Notes under the pieces: model-generated | The model's input: only the letters and a program-made list of their open reading frames with translations | The model's database searches: none | What the model was told of the DNA's origin: nothing | In this document: one piece after another, positions 17,741 through 27,059 of the stretch | Layout of the letters: each line of letters starts with the position of its first letter | Position numbering within the stretch: the stretch's first letter is position 1 | NCBI RefSeq assembly: GCF_023716565.1 | Contig: NZ_CP071848.1 | Span: 1,178,001 to 1,242,000, forward strand | Length of the DNA stretch: 64,000 nt | Source of the DNA: Vibrio sp. SCSIO 43136 | GTDB taxonomy: Bacteria; Pseudomonadota; Gammaproteobacteria; Enterobacterales; Vibrionaceae | Reading direction: 5' to 3' | Made by a program: the position numbers and the translations under genes

Positions 17741-18732
17741 GACTTCTTCTCCATATTGAGCGGGAAGTGACAGCTATATTTATGATTTTTCACTTTCTTG
17801 GTTCTCGGAGCCTCTACACATTGGCGCTGGGCGTATGGACAGCGCGGCCCTAATCGGCAGCCAATCGGCAAGTGATCCAATGGAGGGATCGCACCGGGCA
17901 AAGACTCCAGTTTTGATTTGTGCGGGATCCACTGGCTAAAATCAGGCATAGCTTGTAGCAACGCCACCGTATAAGGGTGCTTCGGCAGTTTAAGGATCTG
18001 TTTGGTTGCCGCCGATTCAACCGATTGCCCACAGTACATCACAGTGATCTTGTCTGCCCATTGAGTAATGGTGGTCAGGTCATGACCGATAAGCAAGATA
18101 GTTGTGTTGTTGATCTGATTCATACGACTGAGCAGACGCAAAATTTGTGACTGAGTGATTGGATCAAGGTCGTTAGTTGGCTCATCAGCGATGAGCATTT
18201 TTGGTCGGGTCGCAATCGCCATGGCGATCATGACTTTCTGACATTCACCATCAGTCAGTTCATAAGGGTATGCTCGGATCACGCGGCGGTGATCTTTAAT
18301 TCCAACCTTATGCAGCAAGGCAATAGCTTGCTCGGTACGCCAGCGGCGACGCTGCCAAAATCGTCCTTCGAAACAGTCCAGAGGCACAGACTCAGCAAGC
18401 TGCTGACCTACACGTTCAGAAGGGTCAAGACAGGTTGAAGGCTCTTGGAAAATCATGGCGATGTCACGAGCAATCACTCGACGTCGCTCTTTAGGTGTAA
18501 GCTGAAGAAGGTCAATATTACCAAAACGCAGACGGTCAGCCGTGACGCGCATATTATCCTTAGTAATGCCCAATATTGCCTTTGCCACCAAGCTTTTACC
18601 AGAGCCAGATTCGCCTACTAGACCACGAATTTCCCCTTCGTTTAGGGTAATGCTCATTCGGTCTACAGCCTTAACCATGCCCTGTGGTGTATCAATTTCT
18701 ATCGTCAGATGACGAATATCTAACATTGGCAT
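17737..18732 (-). CDS. sapD: SapD, ABC transporter ATPase
   Basis: 331 aa, typical of oligopeptide-type ATPases. Walker [10 protein letters not shown] (about 39-47), signature ELTDGECQK, Walker [13 protein letters not shown], and a C-terminal oligopeptide-transporter region with [14 protein letters not shown], a cysteine cluster seen in DppD/OppD relatives that can carry an iron-sulfur cluster. The start overlaps the sapC stop by one base. Confidence 0.93.
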   Translation of the reverse strand: MPMLDIRHLTIEIDTPQGMVKAVDRMSITLNEGEIRGLVGESGSGKSLVAKAILGITKDNMRVTADRLRFGNIDLLQLTPKERRRVIARDIAMIFQEPSTCLDPSERVGQQLAESVPLDCFEGRFWQRRRWRTEQAIALLHKVGIKDHRRVIRAYPYELTDGECQKVMIAMAIATRPKMLIADEPTNDLDPITQSQILRLLSRMNQINNTTILLIGHDLTTITQWADKITVMYCGQSVESAATKQILKLPKHPYTVALLQAMPDFSQWIPHKSKLESLPGAIPPLDHLPIGCRLGPRCPYAQRQCVEAPRTKKVKNHKYSCHFPLNMEKKS

Positions 18733-19619
18733 TATTCGATCCCCGCATTGAGTGCGCGGCGCATACCTTCGCCCACGAGGTTAATCACAACAATAGAGAA
18801 CATGATGATCAACCCCGGCAGAGTCACAGTCCAAGGTGCCACGTAGATAAGCTCAACTGAATCACCCAAGATTGCACCCCACTCAGTGCTCGGCGCTTGA
18901 GCGCCCAGACCAAGGAAACCCAGTGCGGTGATATCTAAGACGGCAATGGTCAACGCCATGGTCGCTTCGGCGGCCAATACAGGCAAAATATTCGGGAGGA
19001 TCGAGTTCCAAAGCAGGTAAAAGTTGTTCGCACCGTCAAGGCGGGCTGCAATGACATAATCCTTCTCCACCTCGCTGTGCACAGCGACATAAATTGAGCG
19101 AACAAAACGAGGGATTAAAGCCAAGCAAATCGCAAGCAAAACATTGAACTCACCAAAGCCAAGAAATGCGACAAAGATGATCGCTAGCAGCAGTGATGGA
19201 ATCGACATGACAGTATCAAACAGGTGGTTCAACGTACTCGACACCAAACCTTTGGTCATGCCCGCGAGCACACCAATGACACTACCAATAACACCAGCAA
19301 TGAGGGTGATGATGATAGCAGCGCCAAGAGTCAATTGAGAACCAGCCAAAAGGCGTGACAATATATCACGCCCAAGGTCATCGGTACCTAGGAAGTAATC
19401 AACCGTGCCTTCTGGTGCCCAAGAAGGTGGCAGTAGTAAATAGCTACTTTGCTGCTGCGGGTCATAAGGCAATATGAATGGCGACAACAGTGTTAGTAGC
19501 AACAAGATACCAAAACACCATAAGCCAAACATCGCCAAGGTATTTGAGCGGTAACTGCGCCAAAAACGCTCGAACTGAGTAGGGATCAGTTCTTCTTGAT
19601 AAACATTATCGGACAGCAT
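18732..19619 (-). CDS. sapC: SapC, inner-membrane permease
   Basis: 295 aa DppC/OppC-like permease. An N-terminal cytoplasmic segment and first helix are followed by the extracytoplasmic [14 protein letters not shown] motif, then five helices with the EAA-type loop [24 protein letters not shown] that contacts the ATPases. Forms the translocation pore with SapB. It overlaps sapB by 14 nt. Confidence 0.94.
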   Translation of the reverse strand: MLSDNVYQEELIPTQFERFWRSYRSNTLAMFGLWCFGILLLLTLLSPFILPYDPQQQSSYLLLPPSWAPEGTVDYFLGTDDLGRDILSRLLAGSQLTLGAAIIITLIAGVIGSVIGVLAGMTKGLVSSTLNHLFDTVMSIPSLLLAIIFVAFLGFGEFNVLLAICLALIPRFVRSIYVAVHSEVEKDYVIAARLDGANNFYLLWNSILPNILPVLAAEATMALTIAVLDITALGFLGLGAQAPSTEWGAILGDSVELIYVAPWTVTLPGLIIMFSIVVINLVGEGMRRALNAGIE

Positions 19620-20568
19620 ACCACTCCTTCCTTACTAATGGGTTTGCGATAGCACCGATAAGATCGGATAAGATATTGGCAATCAATACAAAAGTTGCCA
19701 CCACCATGACACCCGCTTGAATTGCGATAAAGTTCTGACTGGCAAGTGCGTCGAGTAACCAGCGGCCAATGCCCGGCCAGTTGAAGATCGACTCAGTGAT
19801 CACCGCAAAAGTGATCATGCTAGAAAGCTGTACGCCAAACTTCGGAATGATTGGCGGTAGGGCGTTACGCAACACGTGTTCGATGATGATTTCGTATTTT
19901 GATAAGCCATTGATTTTGGCAGCGCGGATGTAGTTCTCTTGCATCACTTCTGCTACGGATGCTCGCATCAAAGCGATGATCTGTGTGGTTGGCGCTAGCG
20001 CCAATACCATACAAGGTAAGAACAGGTGTTCTAATACACTTTGCAGCGCTTGCGCTCTTAGCGGGCTATCAGACAAAAAAGCATCAATGATGGCGACGCC
20101 AGTCACGTGGTCAATTTGGTACAGCAAATCATAACGACCCGCTACTGGGAACCAACCAAGGTTGAGCGAGAAGAACATGATGAGCAGCAGTGCAACCCAA
20201 TAGAGCGGTGCAGAGTAGCCAGACATAGAAACAAAAGAGATAACAGTATCTATCCATTTGCCTTGGCGGGTTCCAGCAATTGTTCCTAGTGGAATACCGA
20301 TTAGCAAAGCAATTGAGAAAGCGAAAAAACACAGCTCAAGCGTAGCTGGAAAGACCACCATGATGTCATCCCAAATTGGCTCACCGTATTGATTGTTGCC
20401 AAAATCGAACAGGCTGATATCCGCAAGGTAGTGCAGCCAGCCAGAAACAAAGTTCAACTCATTGGCTGCAACTTGAGCGTCAAGGCGCATGATGCTGTAC
20501 CCAACCATGGAGAGAAACAGCAAGGTGATCACAAATAGGTTAAGTCGGCGAATAATGTAAACCAGCAT
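19606..20568 (-). CDS. sapB: SapB, inner-membrane permease
   Basis: 320 aa DppB/OppB-like permease with about six helices. The N-terminal MLVYIIRRLNLFVITLLFLSMVGY and the coupling loop NYIRAAKINGLSKYEIIIEHVLRNALPP are characteristic. It pairs with SapC. The ATG at 20568 shares a base with the sapA stop. Confidence 0.94.
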   Translation of the reverse strand: MLVYIIRRLNLFVITLLFLSMVGYSIMRLDAQVAANELNFVSGWLHYLADISLFDFGNNQYGEPIWDDIMVVFPATLELCFFAFSIALLIGIPLGTIAGTRQGKWIDTVISFVSMSGYSAPLYWVALLLIMFFSLNLGWFPVAGRYDLLYQIDHVTGVAIIDAFLSDSPLRAQALQSVLEHLFLPCMVLALAPTTQIIALMRASVAEVMQENYIRAAKINGLSKYEIIIEHVLRNALPPIIPKFGVQLSSMITFAVITESIFNWPGIGRWLLDALASQNFIAIQAGVMVVATFVLIANILSDLIGAIANPLVRKEWYAVR

Positions 20569-22241
20569 TACTCACTCCTTTGTACGTTATGAAATGAACG
20601 AGTGTTAAACGGGCTCATTTCAAATCCAGTTAATGATGCGTGATTGGCTTGATACTGAGTACCGTGCGCAATTGGGATCACTGGAAACTCTTGGTTCAGC
20701 ATGTTCTGTGCTTGCTTATATAAGTTGAGACGATACCTCGGCTGATTGGTTTCTCGCGACAAATCAAGCAAGAAATCAAAGTCATCGTTACACCACATAG
20801 AAACGTTTAAACCCGCTCGCTCAGCACCACAACTTAAAGTTGGGCGTAGGAAGTTATCGGGGTCACCAGTATCTGCGAGCCAACCCGTTAGTACCATATC
20901 CACGTTTTGATTCTGGTTAAGCTCTGAGCGAGAGAAGCGGTCATCAGTAAATAGATTCAGTTTGATACCAATATCCGCAAAGTTACTTTGAATCAGCTCG
21001 GCAGTTTTCATTGGACTCGGGTTATACGGTTTAGGCTCTAGAGGGACCCACATAGAGAGCTCAGTGCCTTCTTCAACACCCGCCTCACGCAGTAAAGCGA
21101 TGGCATACTTTTTATCATAGCGGATCTGAACGCTATCTTTTTGATACGCCCATGAGCTTGGCGGTAGCAGAGTATAGGCGATAGCCCCAGTGCCATAATA
21201 GACGGAATCTAAGATTACCTGACGGTTGATGGCAAGGTTAAGTGCCTTGCGTACATTGGCATCACTTAGGGCTGGAGTTGAAGTGTTTAGGGCGATAAAC
21301 GCCACGTTCATCGCAGGTTTAGCATTCAGCACCAAGTCTGGCGCTTGTGAAATGATTGGCAACTGGCTTGAAACCGGTGATGAAAGCACATCACACTCGT
21401 TTCGCAATAATTTGGCGAGCGTTCCCGTACCTCGGGTCGAGATATCAAACACGACTTGCGACATTTTCGGCTCGCCTTGCCAATACTCACTGTGGCGCTT
21501 CAAACGCACCAAGTCACCGACTTGGTACTCATCAAACATAAATGGCCCAGTGCCCACTGGGTGGTTCTCTAGCGCCAGCTTATTATCCATCAACTCAAGT
21601 TTACGGGCGTACTCTGCGGAGTGAATAACAGCATAAGGCGTTGAAATATTAGCAAGAAAACTGTTGTCAGGACGGTTAAGTGTAAAGGTCACTTGATACT
21701 TGTCGGTGGCACGCACATCCTTAACTAGTCCGGCAAAATCGATGGCATCAAAGAACGGATAGCGCCCGCTGCCAGCGTCGTGATATGGGTGGGCTGTGTT
21801 TAATATGCGGGCAAAGCTGAATACAACATCTTTGGCTTGCAAGTCTCTTGAAGGCGTAAACCAAGGGGTTGAATGAAAAGTAATGCCACGCTTAAGGTTG
21901 AAAGTGTAAACCGTACCGCTTTTATCCATGCCCCACGTATCCACCAAACTGGCAATTGGGCGGTGCGTTTCAGGATCTAGGGTAAATAGGGAGTTAAACA
22001 GCTGGCGGCTTAATGCATCGGACGTGATACCAGTATCAGCTTGCTGCGGATTGAAAGTATTTAGGTTGATTTGACCACAAAAGACAAAGCCGCTTTTGCG
22101 CACTTTTGTGTGATCAATTTCTTCGCCACAGGCGGCAAGCAAAAGGCCAGCCACTGCCATGAGGCCCATCTTTAATAGTGCTTTCATAGGAAAGAGTGTG
22201 TTAGTGAGAAACGAGGTAGCAATAGACATAGTGTTTTTCAT
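20568..22241 (-). CDS. sapA: SapA, periplasmic peptide-binding lipoprotein
   Basis: 557 aa solute-binding protein of the DppA/OppA family (SBP_bac_5), with VRATDKYQVTFTLNRPDNSFLANIS and the terminal SFHNVQRSE. The signal ends in a lipobox LLAAC (C38), so the mature protein is lipidated, unlike the soluble enterobacterial SapA. The ATG at 22241 has AAGAGG close upstream; an internal ATG at 22187 gives a shorter signal but no good ribosome site. First gene of the sapABCDF operon; pspF lies just beyond it in the same direction. Confidence 0.92.
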   Translation of the reverse strand: MKNTMSIATSFLTNTLFPMKALLKMGLMAVAGLLLAACGEEIDHTKVRKSGFVFCGQINLNTFNPQQADTGITSDALSRQLFNSLFTLDPETHRPIASLVDTWGMDKSGTVYTFNLKRGITFHSTPWFTPSRDLQAKDVVFSFARILNTAHPYHDAGSGRYPFFDAIDFAGLVKDVRATDKYQVTFTLNRPDNSFLANISTPYAVIHSAEYARKLELMDNKLALENHPVGTGPFMFDEYQVGDLVRLKRHSEYWQGEPKMSQVVFDISTRGTGTLAKLLRNECDVLSSPVSSQLPIISQAPDLVLNAKPAMNVAFIALNTSTPALSDANVRKALNLAINRQVILDSVYYGTGAIAYTLLPPSSWAYQKDSVQIRYDKKYAIALLREAGVEEGTELSMWVPLEPKPYNPSPMKTAELIQSNFADIGIKLNLFTDDRFSRSELNQNQNVDMVLTGWLADTGDPDNFLRPTLSCGAERAGLNVSMWCNDDFDFLLDLSRETNQPRYRLNLYKQAQNMLNQEFPVIPIAHGTQYQANHASLTGFEMSPFNTRSFHNVQRSE

Positions 22242-22291
22242 GCCCTCTTAATCCGGCTAATTTAGCACTTTTTTCCAACCAGACCAAACGA

Positions 22292-23290
22292 TTAGTCCGG
22301 ACTCTGCCCAACCAGGTTGTACTTTCGCAGCATCCCTCTCAATTGATGATAGCTAAGCCCTAACAGTTTCGCTGCTTGCTTTTGGTTGTGTTTAGACGCT
22401 TCCAATACTTGATTGAGAAGCTCGACATCTGCAGCTTCCTGCCACTGTTTATAGTCGATAGGAAACTCGATGACTCGAGATATGTCAGGTTGAGACTCAT
22501 CTTCCGTGGTGGCTGCCGCCCAGCTTGAACTGAACGGGTCGAACACAATCTCATCAATAGGCGCTTGATATTCAACGTTCTGATATACAGCTCGCTCGAC
22601 GGCATTTTTAAGCTCACGAACATTACCCGGCCAATGGTAGTCGAGCAGTGATTGCTGAGCTCGCATAGAGAAGCCACTAAACAGGGGCAACTCTAGCTCT
22701 CGACACATCTTGATTGCATAGTGTTCGGCGAGTAACAAGATATCTTCTTGACGAGCTCTGAGCGGAGGGAGGTGAATAACATCAAATGCCAAACGGTCTA
22801 GCAAGTCGGCTCTAAACTCGCCCTGCTGCGCCATTTCAGGTAAGTCCGCATTGGTTGCGCAGACTAGGCGCACATTGGCTGAAAGAGTTTTGTTGCCCCC
22901 AACACGTTCATATTCACCGTATTCGATCACTCGCAATAGCTTTTCCTGCACCGTGAGTGGTGCCGTCGCAAGTTCATCCATAAATAGCGTTCCACCTTCT
23001 GCTCGCTCGAAACGGCCAAGGTGCTTGCCTTTAGCACCGGTAAAGGAGCCTTGTTCGTGTCCAAATAACTCTGAGTCAATGACACCTTCAGCGAGTGTGG
23101 AGCAGTTCATTGATACCAATGGTTGATCCCATCGACGTGACAAGTAATGCAGACGCTGAGCAATGAGCTCTTTACCCGTACCACGCTCACCAATGATGAG
23201 CACAGGTCGTTCAATCGGTGCTAAGCGAGAGACCTTGTCGAGCACAGAAAGAAAACTAGGAGACTCTCCAATTAGGTTTTGCTGTTTCAT
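22292..23290 (-). CDS. pspF: PspF, sigma-54 enhancer-binding activator of psp genes
   Basis: 332 aa AAA+ activator that lacks an N-terminal receiver domain, as PspF does. Walker A GERGTGKE (34-41), the sigma-54-contacting loop in GSFTGA form (81-86, usually GAFTGA), Walker B TLFMDEL (101-107), and a C-terminal Fis-type helix-turn-helix (QKQAAKLLGLSYHQLRGMLRKY). It is divergent from pspA, whose sigma-54 promoter it activates; PspA binds and inhibits it until membrane stress. The single residue change in the GAFTGA loop (A to S) is common among PspF homologues. Confidence 0.94.
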   Translation of the reverse strand: MKQQNLIGESPSFLSVLDKVSRLAPIERPVLIIGERGTGKELIAQRLHYLSRRWDQPLVSMNCSTLAEGVIDSELFGHEQGSFTGAKGKHLGRFERAEGGTLFMDELATAPLTVQEKLLRVIEYGEYERVGGNKTLSANVRLVCATNADLPEMAQQGEFRADLLDRLAFDVIHLPPLRARQEDILLLAEHYAIKMCRELELPLFSGFSMRAQQSLLDYHWPGNVRELKNAVERAVYQNVEYQAPIDEIVFDPFSSSWAAATTEDESQPDISRVIEFPIDYKQWQEAADVELLNQVLEASKHNQKQAAKLLGLSYHQLRGMLRKYNLVGQSPD

Positions 23291-23311
23291 CCTTACTCCG
23301 TGGCGAAATTA

Positions 23312-23413
23312 ACCAAGTGTTGGTGAAATTCATCATAGCACAAATTGTCCTTGCACAAGGGTTTAATTAAATTATTGATTTTTAATGGTATAAAAGTTGG
23401 CACGCAAGTTGTA
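23312..23413 (+). promoter_or_regulatory. Sigma-54 promoter of pspABC with candidate PspF sites
   Basis: TTGGCAC-GCAAG-TTGTA (23397-23413) has the sigma-54 -24/-12 geometry, with T in place of C in the -12 TTGC. Two small palindromes lie upstream, ACCAA-GTG-TTGGT (23312-23324) and CCTTG-CA-CAAGG (23349-23360); they are at suitable distances for PspF upstream activating sites, but assigning them is inference. Confidence 0.75.
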
Positions 23414-23478
23414 ATAGATAAAACCAAGTTAACCAGTAATCATCAATAAGATTCGTTACTCGTCTAAGGAGACATCAC

Positions 23479-24141
23479 ATGGGTATTTTCTCTCGTTTCG
23501 CCGATATCGTGAATTCAAACATCAGCGCATTGCTAGACAAAGCGGAAGATCCTGAAAAAATGATCCGCTTAATCATCCAAGAAATGGAAGACACCTTAGT
23601 AGAGGTTCGCACTAACTCCGCTCGCGCTATTGCGGATAAAAAAGAGTTGGCGCGTAAAGTGGAAGCGGTTGAGTCTCAACTGAGCGATTGGCAGCAAAAA
23701 GCGACCTTAGCACTGAGCAAAAATCGCGAAGATTTGGCACGTGCTGCATTAATTGAAAAGCAAAAGCTGCAAGATATCGTAGCAAGCTTACACACAGAGC
23801 AAACCTTGGTTGAAGAGACCATTGAAAAGCTAACTGGTGAGATCAGCAAGCTAGAAACCAAAATTAATGAAACTCGTGCTAAGCAACAAGCGTTAGTGAT
23901 CCGCCGCACTGCTGCGGGGAATCGCCGTGATGTGCGCCGTCATCTCAATGAGAGCAAAAGTGCAGAAGCACTGTCTAAGTTTGAGCAATACGAGCGTAAG
24001 ATTGACGAGCTAGAAGCGGAAGCTGACAGCTACACATCAGCACGTAACCTAGACCAAGAGTTTGCCGAGCTTCAAGCGGAAGATGAAATCGAGCAAGAAC
24101 TGGCTCGCATGAAAGAGCAAATGAACAAACAAGACAAATAA
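23479..24141 (+). CDS. pspA: PspA, phage shock protein A (ESCRT-III-like)
   Basis: 220 aa, mostly long coiled coils (MGIFSRFADIVNSNISALLDKAEDPEKMIRLIIQEMEDTL is the classical N-terminus). PspA inhibits PspF in unstressed cells and assembles on damaged inner membrane to limit proton leakage. Strong AAGGAG site. First gene of pspABC. Confidence 0.96.
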   Translation: MGIFSRFADIVNSNISALLDKAEDPEKMIRLIIQEMEDTLVEVRTNSARAIADKKELARKVEAVESQLSDWQQKATLALSKNREDLARAALIEKQKLQDIVASLHTEQTLVEETIEKLTGEISKLETKINETRAKQQALVIRRTAAGNRRDVRRHLNESKSAEALSKFEQYERKIDELEAEADSYTSARNLDQEFAELQAEDEIEQELARMKEQMNKQDK

Positions 24142-24163
24142 GTAACCACCAAGGAGTATTGAT

Positions 24164-24394
24164 ATGTCAGCAGCGTTTTTAACTGCACCACTCGTAGTTT
24201 TTCTTATATTCGTTGCGCCTCTGTGGTTATGGCTTCACTACCGTGGAAAGCGCAACACTGCGCAAGGTCTGTCAGAAGAAGATTTTGCGAAACTGCAGAT
24301 GTTGACTCGACAAGCGGAAGGGTTGCAGCAGCGCGTGCAAACGCTTGAGAAGATTCTGGACTCAGAATCGCCTAGCTGGAGACAAAAACTATGA
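24164..24394 (+). CDS. pspB: PspB, phage shock protein B
   Basis: 76 aa. One N-terminal membrane helix (about 5-25) ends in WLWLHYRGKR, followed by a cytoplasmic coiled coil (LQMLTRQAEGLQQRVQTLEKIL). With PspC it senses envelope stress and releases PspF from PspA. Four-nt overlap with pspC. Confidence 0.95.
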   Translation: MSAAFLTAPLVVFLIFVAPLWLWLHYRGKRNTAQGLSEEDFAKLQMLTRQAEGLQQRVQTLEKILDSESPSWRQKL

Positions 24395-24786
24395 CCCAAC
24401 GTACTTTGTACCGTGATACCCAGAATCGTAAGATCGCCGGTGTATGTGCAGGGGTTGCAGATTACTTCGGCATCGAGACATGGTTTGTTCGGGTACTGGC
24501 AGTGACTGCAGCGCTATTAGGGGCAGGTTTTTTTGTAGTGATCATCTACATTGCCATGTCACTGATGGTGGAGAAAAAGCCTTATCAGGCGGGAGACTTT
24601 CAAGACTCAGCGTCACCAAAGCCCCATAAAGTTAAGAGCAAGCCGTGGCAAACTGGGGAATCACCAAGTCAGTTGATTGCAAGCTTGGAAGGAGAGCTGG
24701 CGGACGTGGAGAAGAAAGTCAAAACGATGGAAGCTCACGTTACTTCAGATACTTTTAACGTCGAGCGAGAGTTCAGCAAATTGTAG
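24391..24786 (+). CDS. pspC: PspC, phage shock protein C
   Basis: 131 aa. The PspC domain starts at the N-terminus (RTLYRDTQNRKIAGVCAGVADYFGIETWFVRVLAV) with one strong membrane helix (about 45-62), then a C-terminal coiled coil. It senses envelope stress and binds PspB and PspA. ATGA overlap with pspB; a terminator follows. Confidence 0.95.
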   Translation: MTQRTLYRDTQNRKIAGVCAGVADYFGIETWFVRVLAVTAALLGAGFFVVIIYIAMSLMVEKKPYQAGDFQDSASPKPHKVKSKPWQTGESPSQLIASLEGELADVEKKVKTMEAHVTSDTFNVEREFSKL

Positions 24787-24813
24787 TGGACCACGCCACA
24801 AATTAAATCGATT

Positions 24814-24845
24814 AAAAACACCAACGCCTTGTCGTTGGTGTTTTT
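24814..24845 (+). terminator. Terminator after pspC
   Basis: AAAAACACCAACG (24814-24826) and CGTTGGTGTTTTT (24833-24845) form a 13-bp stem with T-run. It separates psp from the efflux operon. Confidence 0.92.
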
Positions 24846-24949
24846 GTTTCATTGTTTTGAATTGTACTGGAAATTTAATGCCTTAGATGGCAGTCGTTGC
24901 GTTTGTATCCTATGGTTTTTTATAACCAATTGTTTATGGATGAAACTCT

Positions 24950-25984
24950 ATGCGTTGCCAATATTTGCTCCTCACCAGTGCGTTAGTGCTGATCGCAGGT
25001 TGCTCGGAAGAGTTACCGCCCGTTCCCGAACCGGATTCTCGTCCCGCCAAAATCGTCACCGTTTCACTGAGTCAAAGCAGCACAGTTCGTCAGTTTCCAG
25101 CGGTGTCTGAAGCAGGCGATAGAGCGGCACTTGCATTTCGTGTTCCTGGCCAACTAATGTCTGTGGATATTCATGCGGGTCAGATGGTCGAAAAAGGCAC
25201 TGTGCTGGCCTCACTTAACCCAGATGAATACCAGCAACTGCTTAAACAAGCCCAGGCTAATTATCAATTGGCCAATGTGCAGTTCAAACGTTTTAAAAAG
25301 TTAAGAGCCGATAAAGTCGTTTCAGAGCAAGATTATGATAAAGCGGTGGCGAACTTAAATTCAGCTAAGGCTGGCCTTGAACAGGCGCAAGCGAATCTCG
25401 ACTACACCGTACTTAAAGCGCCATACAGTGGCACTATTTCATTAGTCTCCGTGGAGAACTATGAGTTCGTTGGTGCACAGCAAGCGGTAATGAATATTCA
25501 AACCAATCAGGTGCTGAAAGTGGTGTTCCAATTGCCTGAGTACCTGTTACGTCGCTTCAGAGATGATGACGTAGCCAAAGCGCAAATGGTGTTTGATACC
25601 GTGCCAGACAGACCTTTCCCATTAACTTTCCAAGAAATTGATACTGAAGCAGACCCTAAAACCAATGCTTACAAAGTTACCATGGCGATGGAAAGACCGG
25701 ATGATGTTGGAGTATTGCCGGGCATGTCCGGCAAGGTGGAGCTAGAAGTCCCTAAATCCGTTGCTAGCCGATTGCCAAAAGCCGCCATTGAAACAGAAGG
25801 AGAGAACAGTTGGGTATGGAAGGTAGATGAGCAAGGGCTTGTTCGCCGAACACCAATAGAAGTTGATGACAACCGCGTACTAATTTCCGGCCTAGAAGAT
25901 GGCGATCGCATTGTTGCTTCGGGCGTTGCTGTACTCGAAGAGGGTGCCAAAGTCCGTGAATGGATTAAAGAGCGAGGGCTATAA
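24950..25984 (+). CDS. vexI: RND efflux periplasmic adaptor, first of two (VexI-like)
   Basis: 344 aa membrane-fusion lipoprotein (lipobox LIAGC, C18). The usual order of lipoyl halves, alpha hairpin (coiled coil around 80-145, QANYQLANVQFKRFKKLRADKVVSEQDYDKAVANLNSAKAG) and beta barrel is visible. It bridges the inner-membrane pump to a TolC-type channel. The operon of two adaptors plus one RND pump next to psp matches V. cholerae vexIJK; the symbol is given on that synteny from memory. Ends 1 bp before the second adaptor. Confidence 0.85.
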   Translation: MRCQYLLLTSALVLIAGCSEELPPVPEPDSRPAKIVTVSLSQSSTVRQFPAVSEAGDRAALAFRVPGQLMSVDIHAGQMVEKGTVLASLNPDEYQQLLKQAQANYQLANVQFKRFKKLRADKVVSEQDYDKAVANLNSAKAGLEQAQANLDYTVLKAPYSGTISLVSVENYEFVGAQQAVMNIQTNQVLKVVFQLPEYLLRRFRDDDVAKAQMVFDTVPDRPFPLTFQEIDTEADPKTNAYKVTMAMERPDDVGVLPGMSGKVELEVPKSVASRLPKAAIETEGENSWVWKVDEQGLVRRTPIEVDDNRVLISGLEDGDRIVASGVAVLEEGAKVREWIKERGL

Positions 25985-25985
25985 G

Positions 25986-27059
25986 ATGAAGATGAAACTT
26001 ATCGCAATGGCCCTGCTGGTGGGACTCGCTGGCTGCGGCAAAGTTGAAGTGGTGCCAAGAGACTATCAACCCGAGGTAAAAACCATTGAAGTTGGCAGCA
26101 ATCAAAGCGCAGGCCAGCTTTACTTTCCCGCCGTTGCCCAAGCGGCGCATAAATCGGCGCTGAGTTTTCGAGTCTCAGGGGAAGTATTAGAGCTGTCAGT
26201 TAAAGAAGGCACCTTGGTTAAAAAAGGCGATGTGCTGGCCAAACTCGATACCACAGATTATCAACTCGATGTGGATAACGCTTCGGCTAAATACAGTGTG
26301 GCCAACAGTCAGTACACCCGCTCTGCACCTTTGGTCAAAAAAGGCTTATTGGCTCAGTCACAATTTGATGAGTTAGCTGCCCAACGAGCGATAGCAAAAG
26401 CCGAGCTAGACCTGGCTAAATTACGCCTGTCCTACACATCCTTAACCGCCCCGATTGACGGCATTATCTCGCGTGTCGCCGTGGATAAATTTGAAAACGT
26501 CAAAACCGGTCAGGCGGTGATCAACATTCATAAAATAGACACGGTTGAAGTGGTGGTACAAGTGCCAGACCGAGTTTTTACTGAACAGCCACAGAATATC
26601 GATTTCGAATCGATAGAGCTGCTGGTGAGAGTCAAACCGGGGGCCGAGTATCCAGCCAAAATCAAAGAGTACACTACAGAACCTGACCCAGAGACTGCGA
26701 CCTACAACCTCACTTTAACCATGCCTATGCCAGCGGATGACCCAATACTCGATGGTACGGCGCTGGAGATCGCAGCAAGAAATAACGCCAAACTCAAGTT
26801 ACTGCCTAAATTAACCATACCTATTGAAGCCTTGTTTAACCAAGATGGCGACGATATCGACCGCACCAACCGCTTTGTTTGGGTGGTAGATGACTCCCAA
26901 GTGAGTAAGAAAACCGTCGAAGTTGGCAAACTGGTGGGTGAACAAGTGGAAGTAGTGTCTGGCATAGAGGCTGGACAAGACATCGTTATCGCAGGTGTTG
27001 CTCGTTTAAGAGATGGAATGCAAGTCAAAGTGATCCCGCAGGAGGCAGGAAATGAATGA
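25986..27059 (+). CDS. vexJ: RND efflux periplasmic adaptor, second of two (VexJ-like)
   Basis: 357 aa from the ATG at 25986, just after the first adaptor's stop; the upstream frame (to 25899) is only overlap and dilutes the signal. Lipobox LAGC (C17). Adaptor fold as in the first gene, with its own coiled-coil hairpin and DTTDYQLDVDNASAKY. The two adaptors differ clearly from one another, suggesting a hetero-oligomeric ring on the pump. It overlaps the pump gene by 8 nt. Confidence 0.85.
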   Translation: MKMKLIAMALLVGLAGCGKVEVVPRDYQPEVKTIEVGSNQSAGQLYFPAVAQAAHKSALSFRVSGEVLELSVKEGTLVKKGDVLAKLDTTDYQLDVDNASAKYSVANSQYTRSAPLVKKGLLAQSQFDELAAQRAIAKAELDLAKLRLSYTSLTAPIDGIISRVAVDKFENVKTGQAVINIHKIDTVEVVVQVPDRVFTEQPQNIDFESIELLVRVKPGAEYPAKIKEYTTEPDPETATYNLTLTMPMPADDPILDGTALEIAARNNAKLKLLPKLTIPIEALFNQDGDDIDRTNRFVWVVDDSQVSKKTVEVGKLVGEQVEVVSGIEAGQDIVIAGVARLRDGMQVKVIPQEAGNE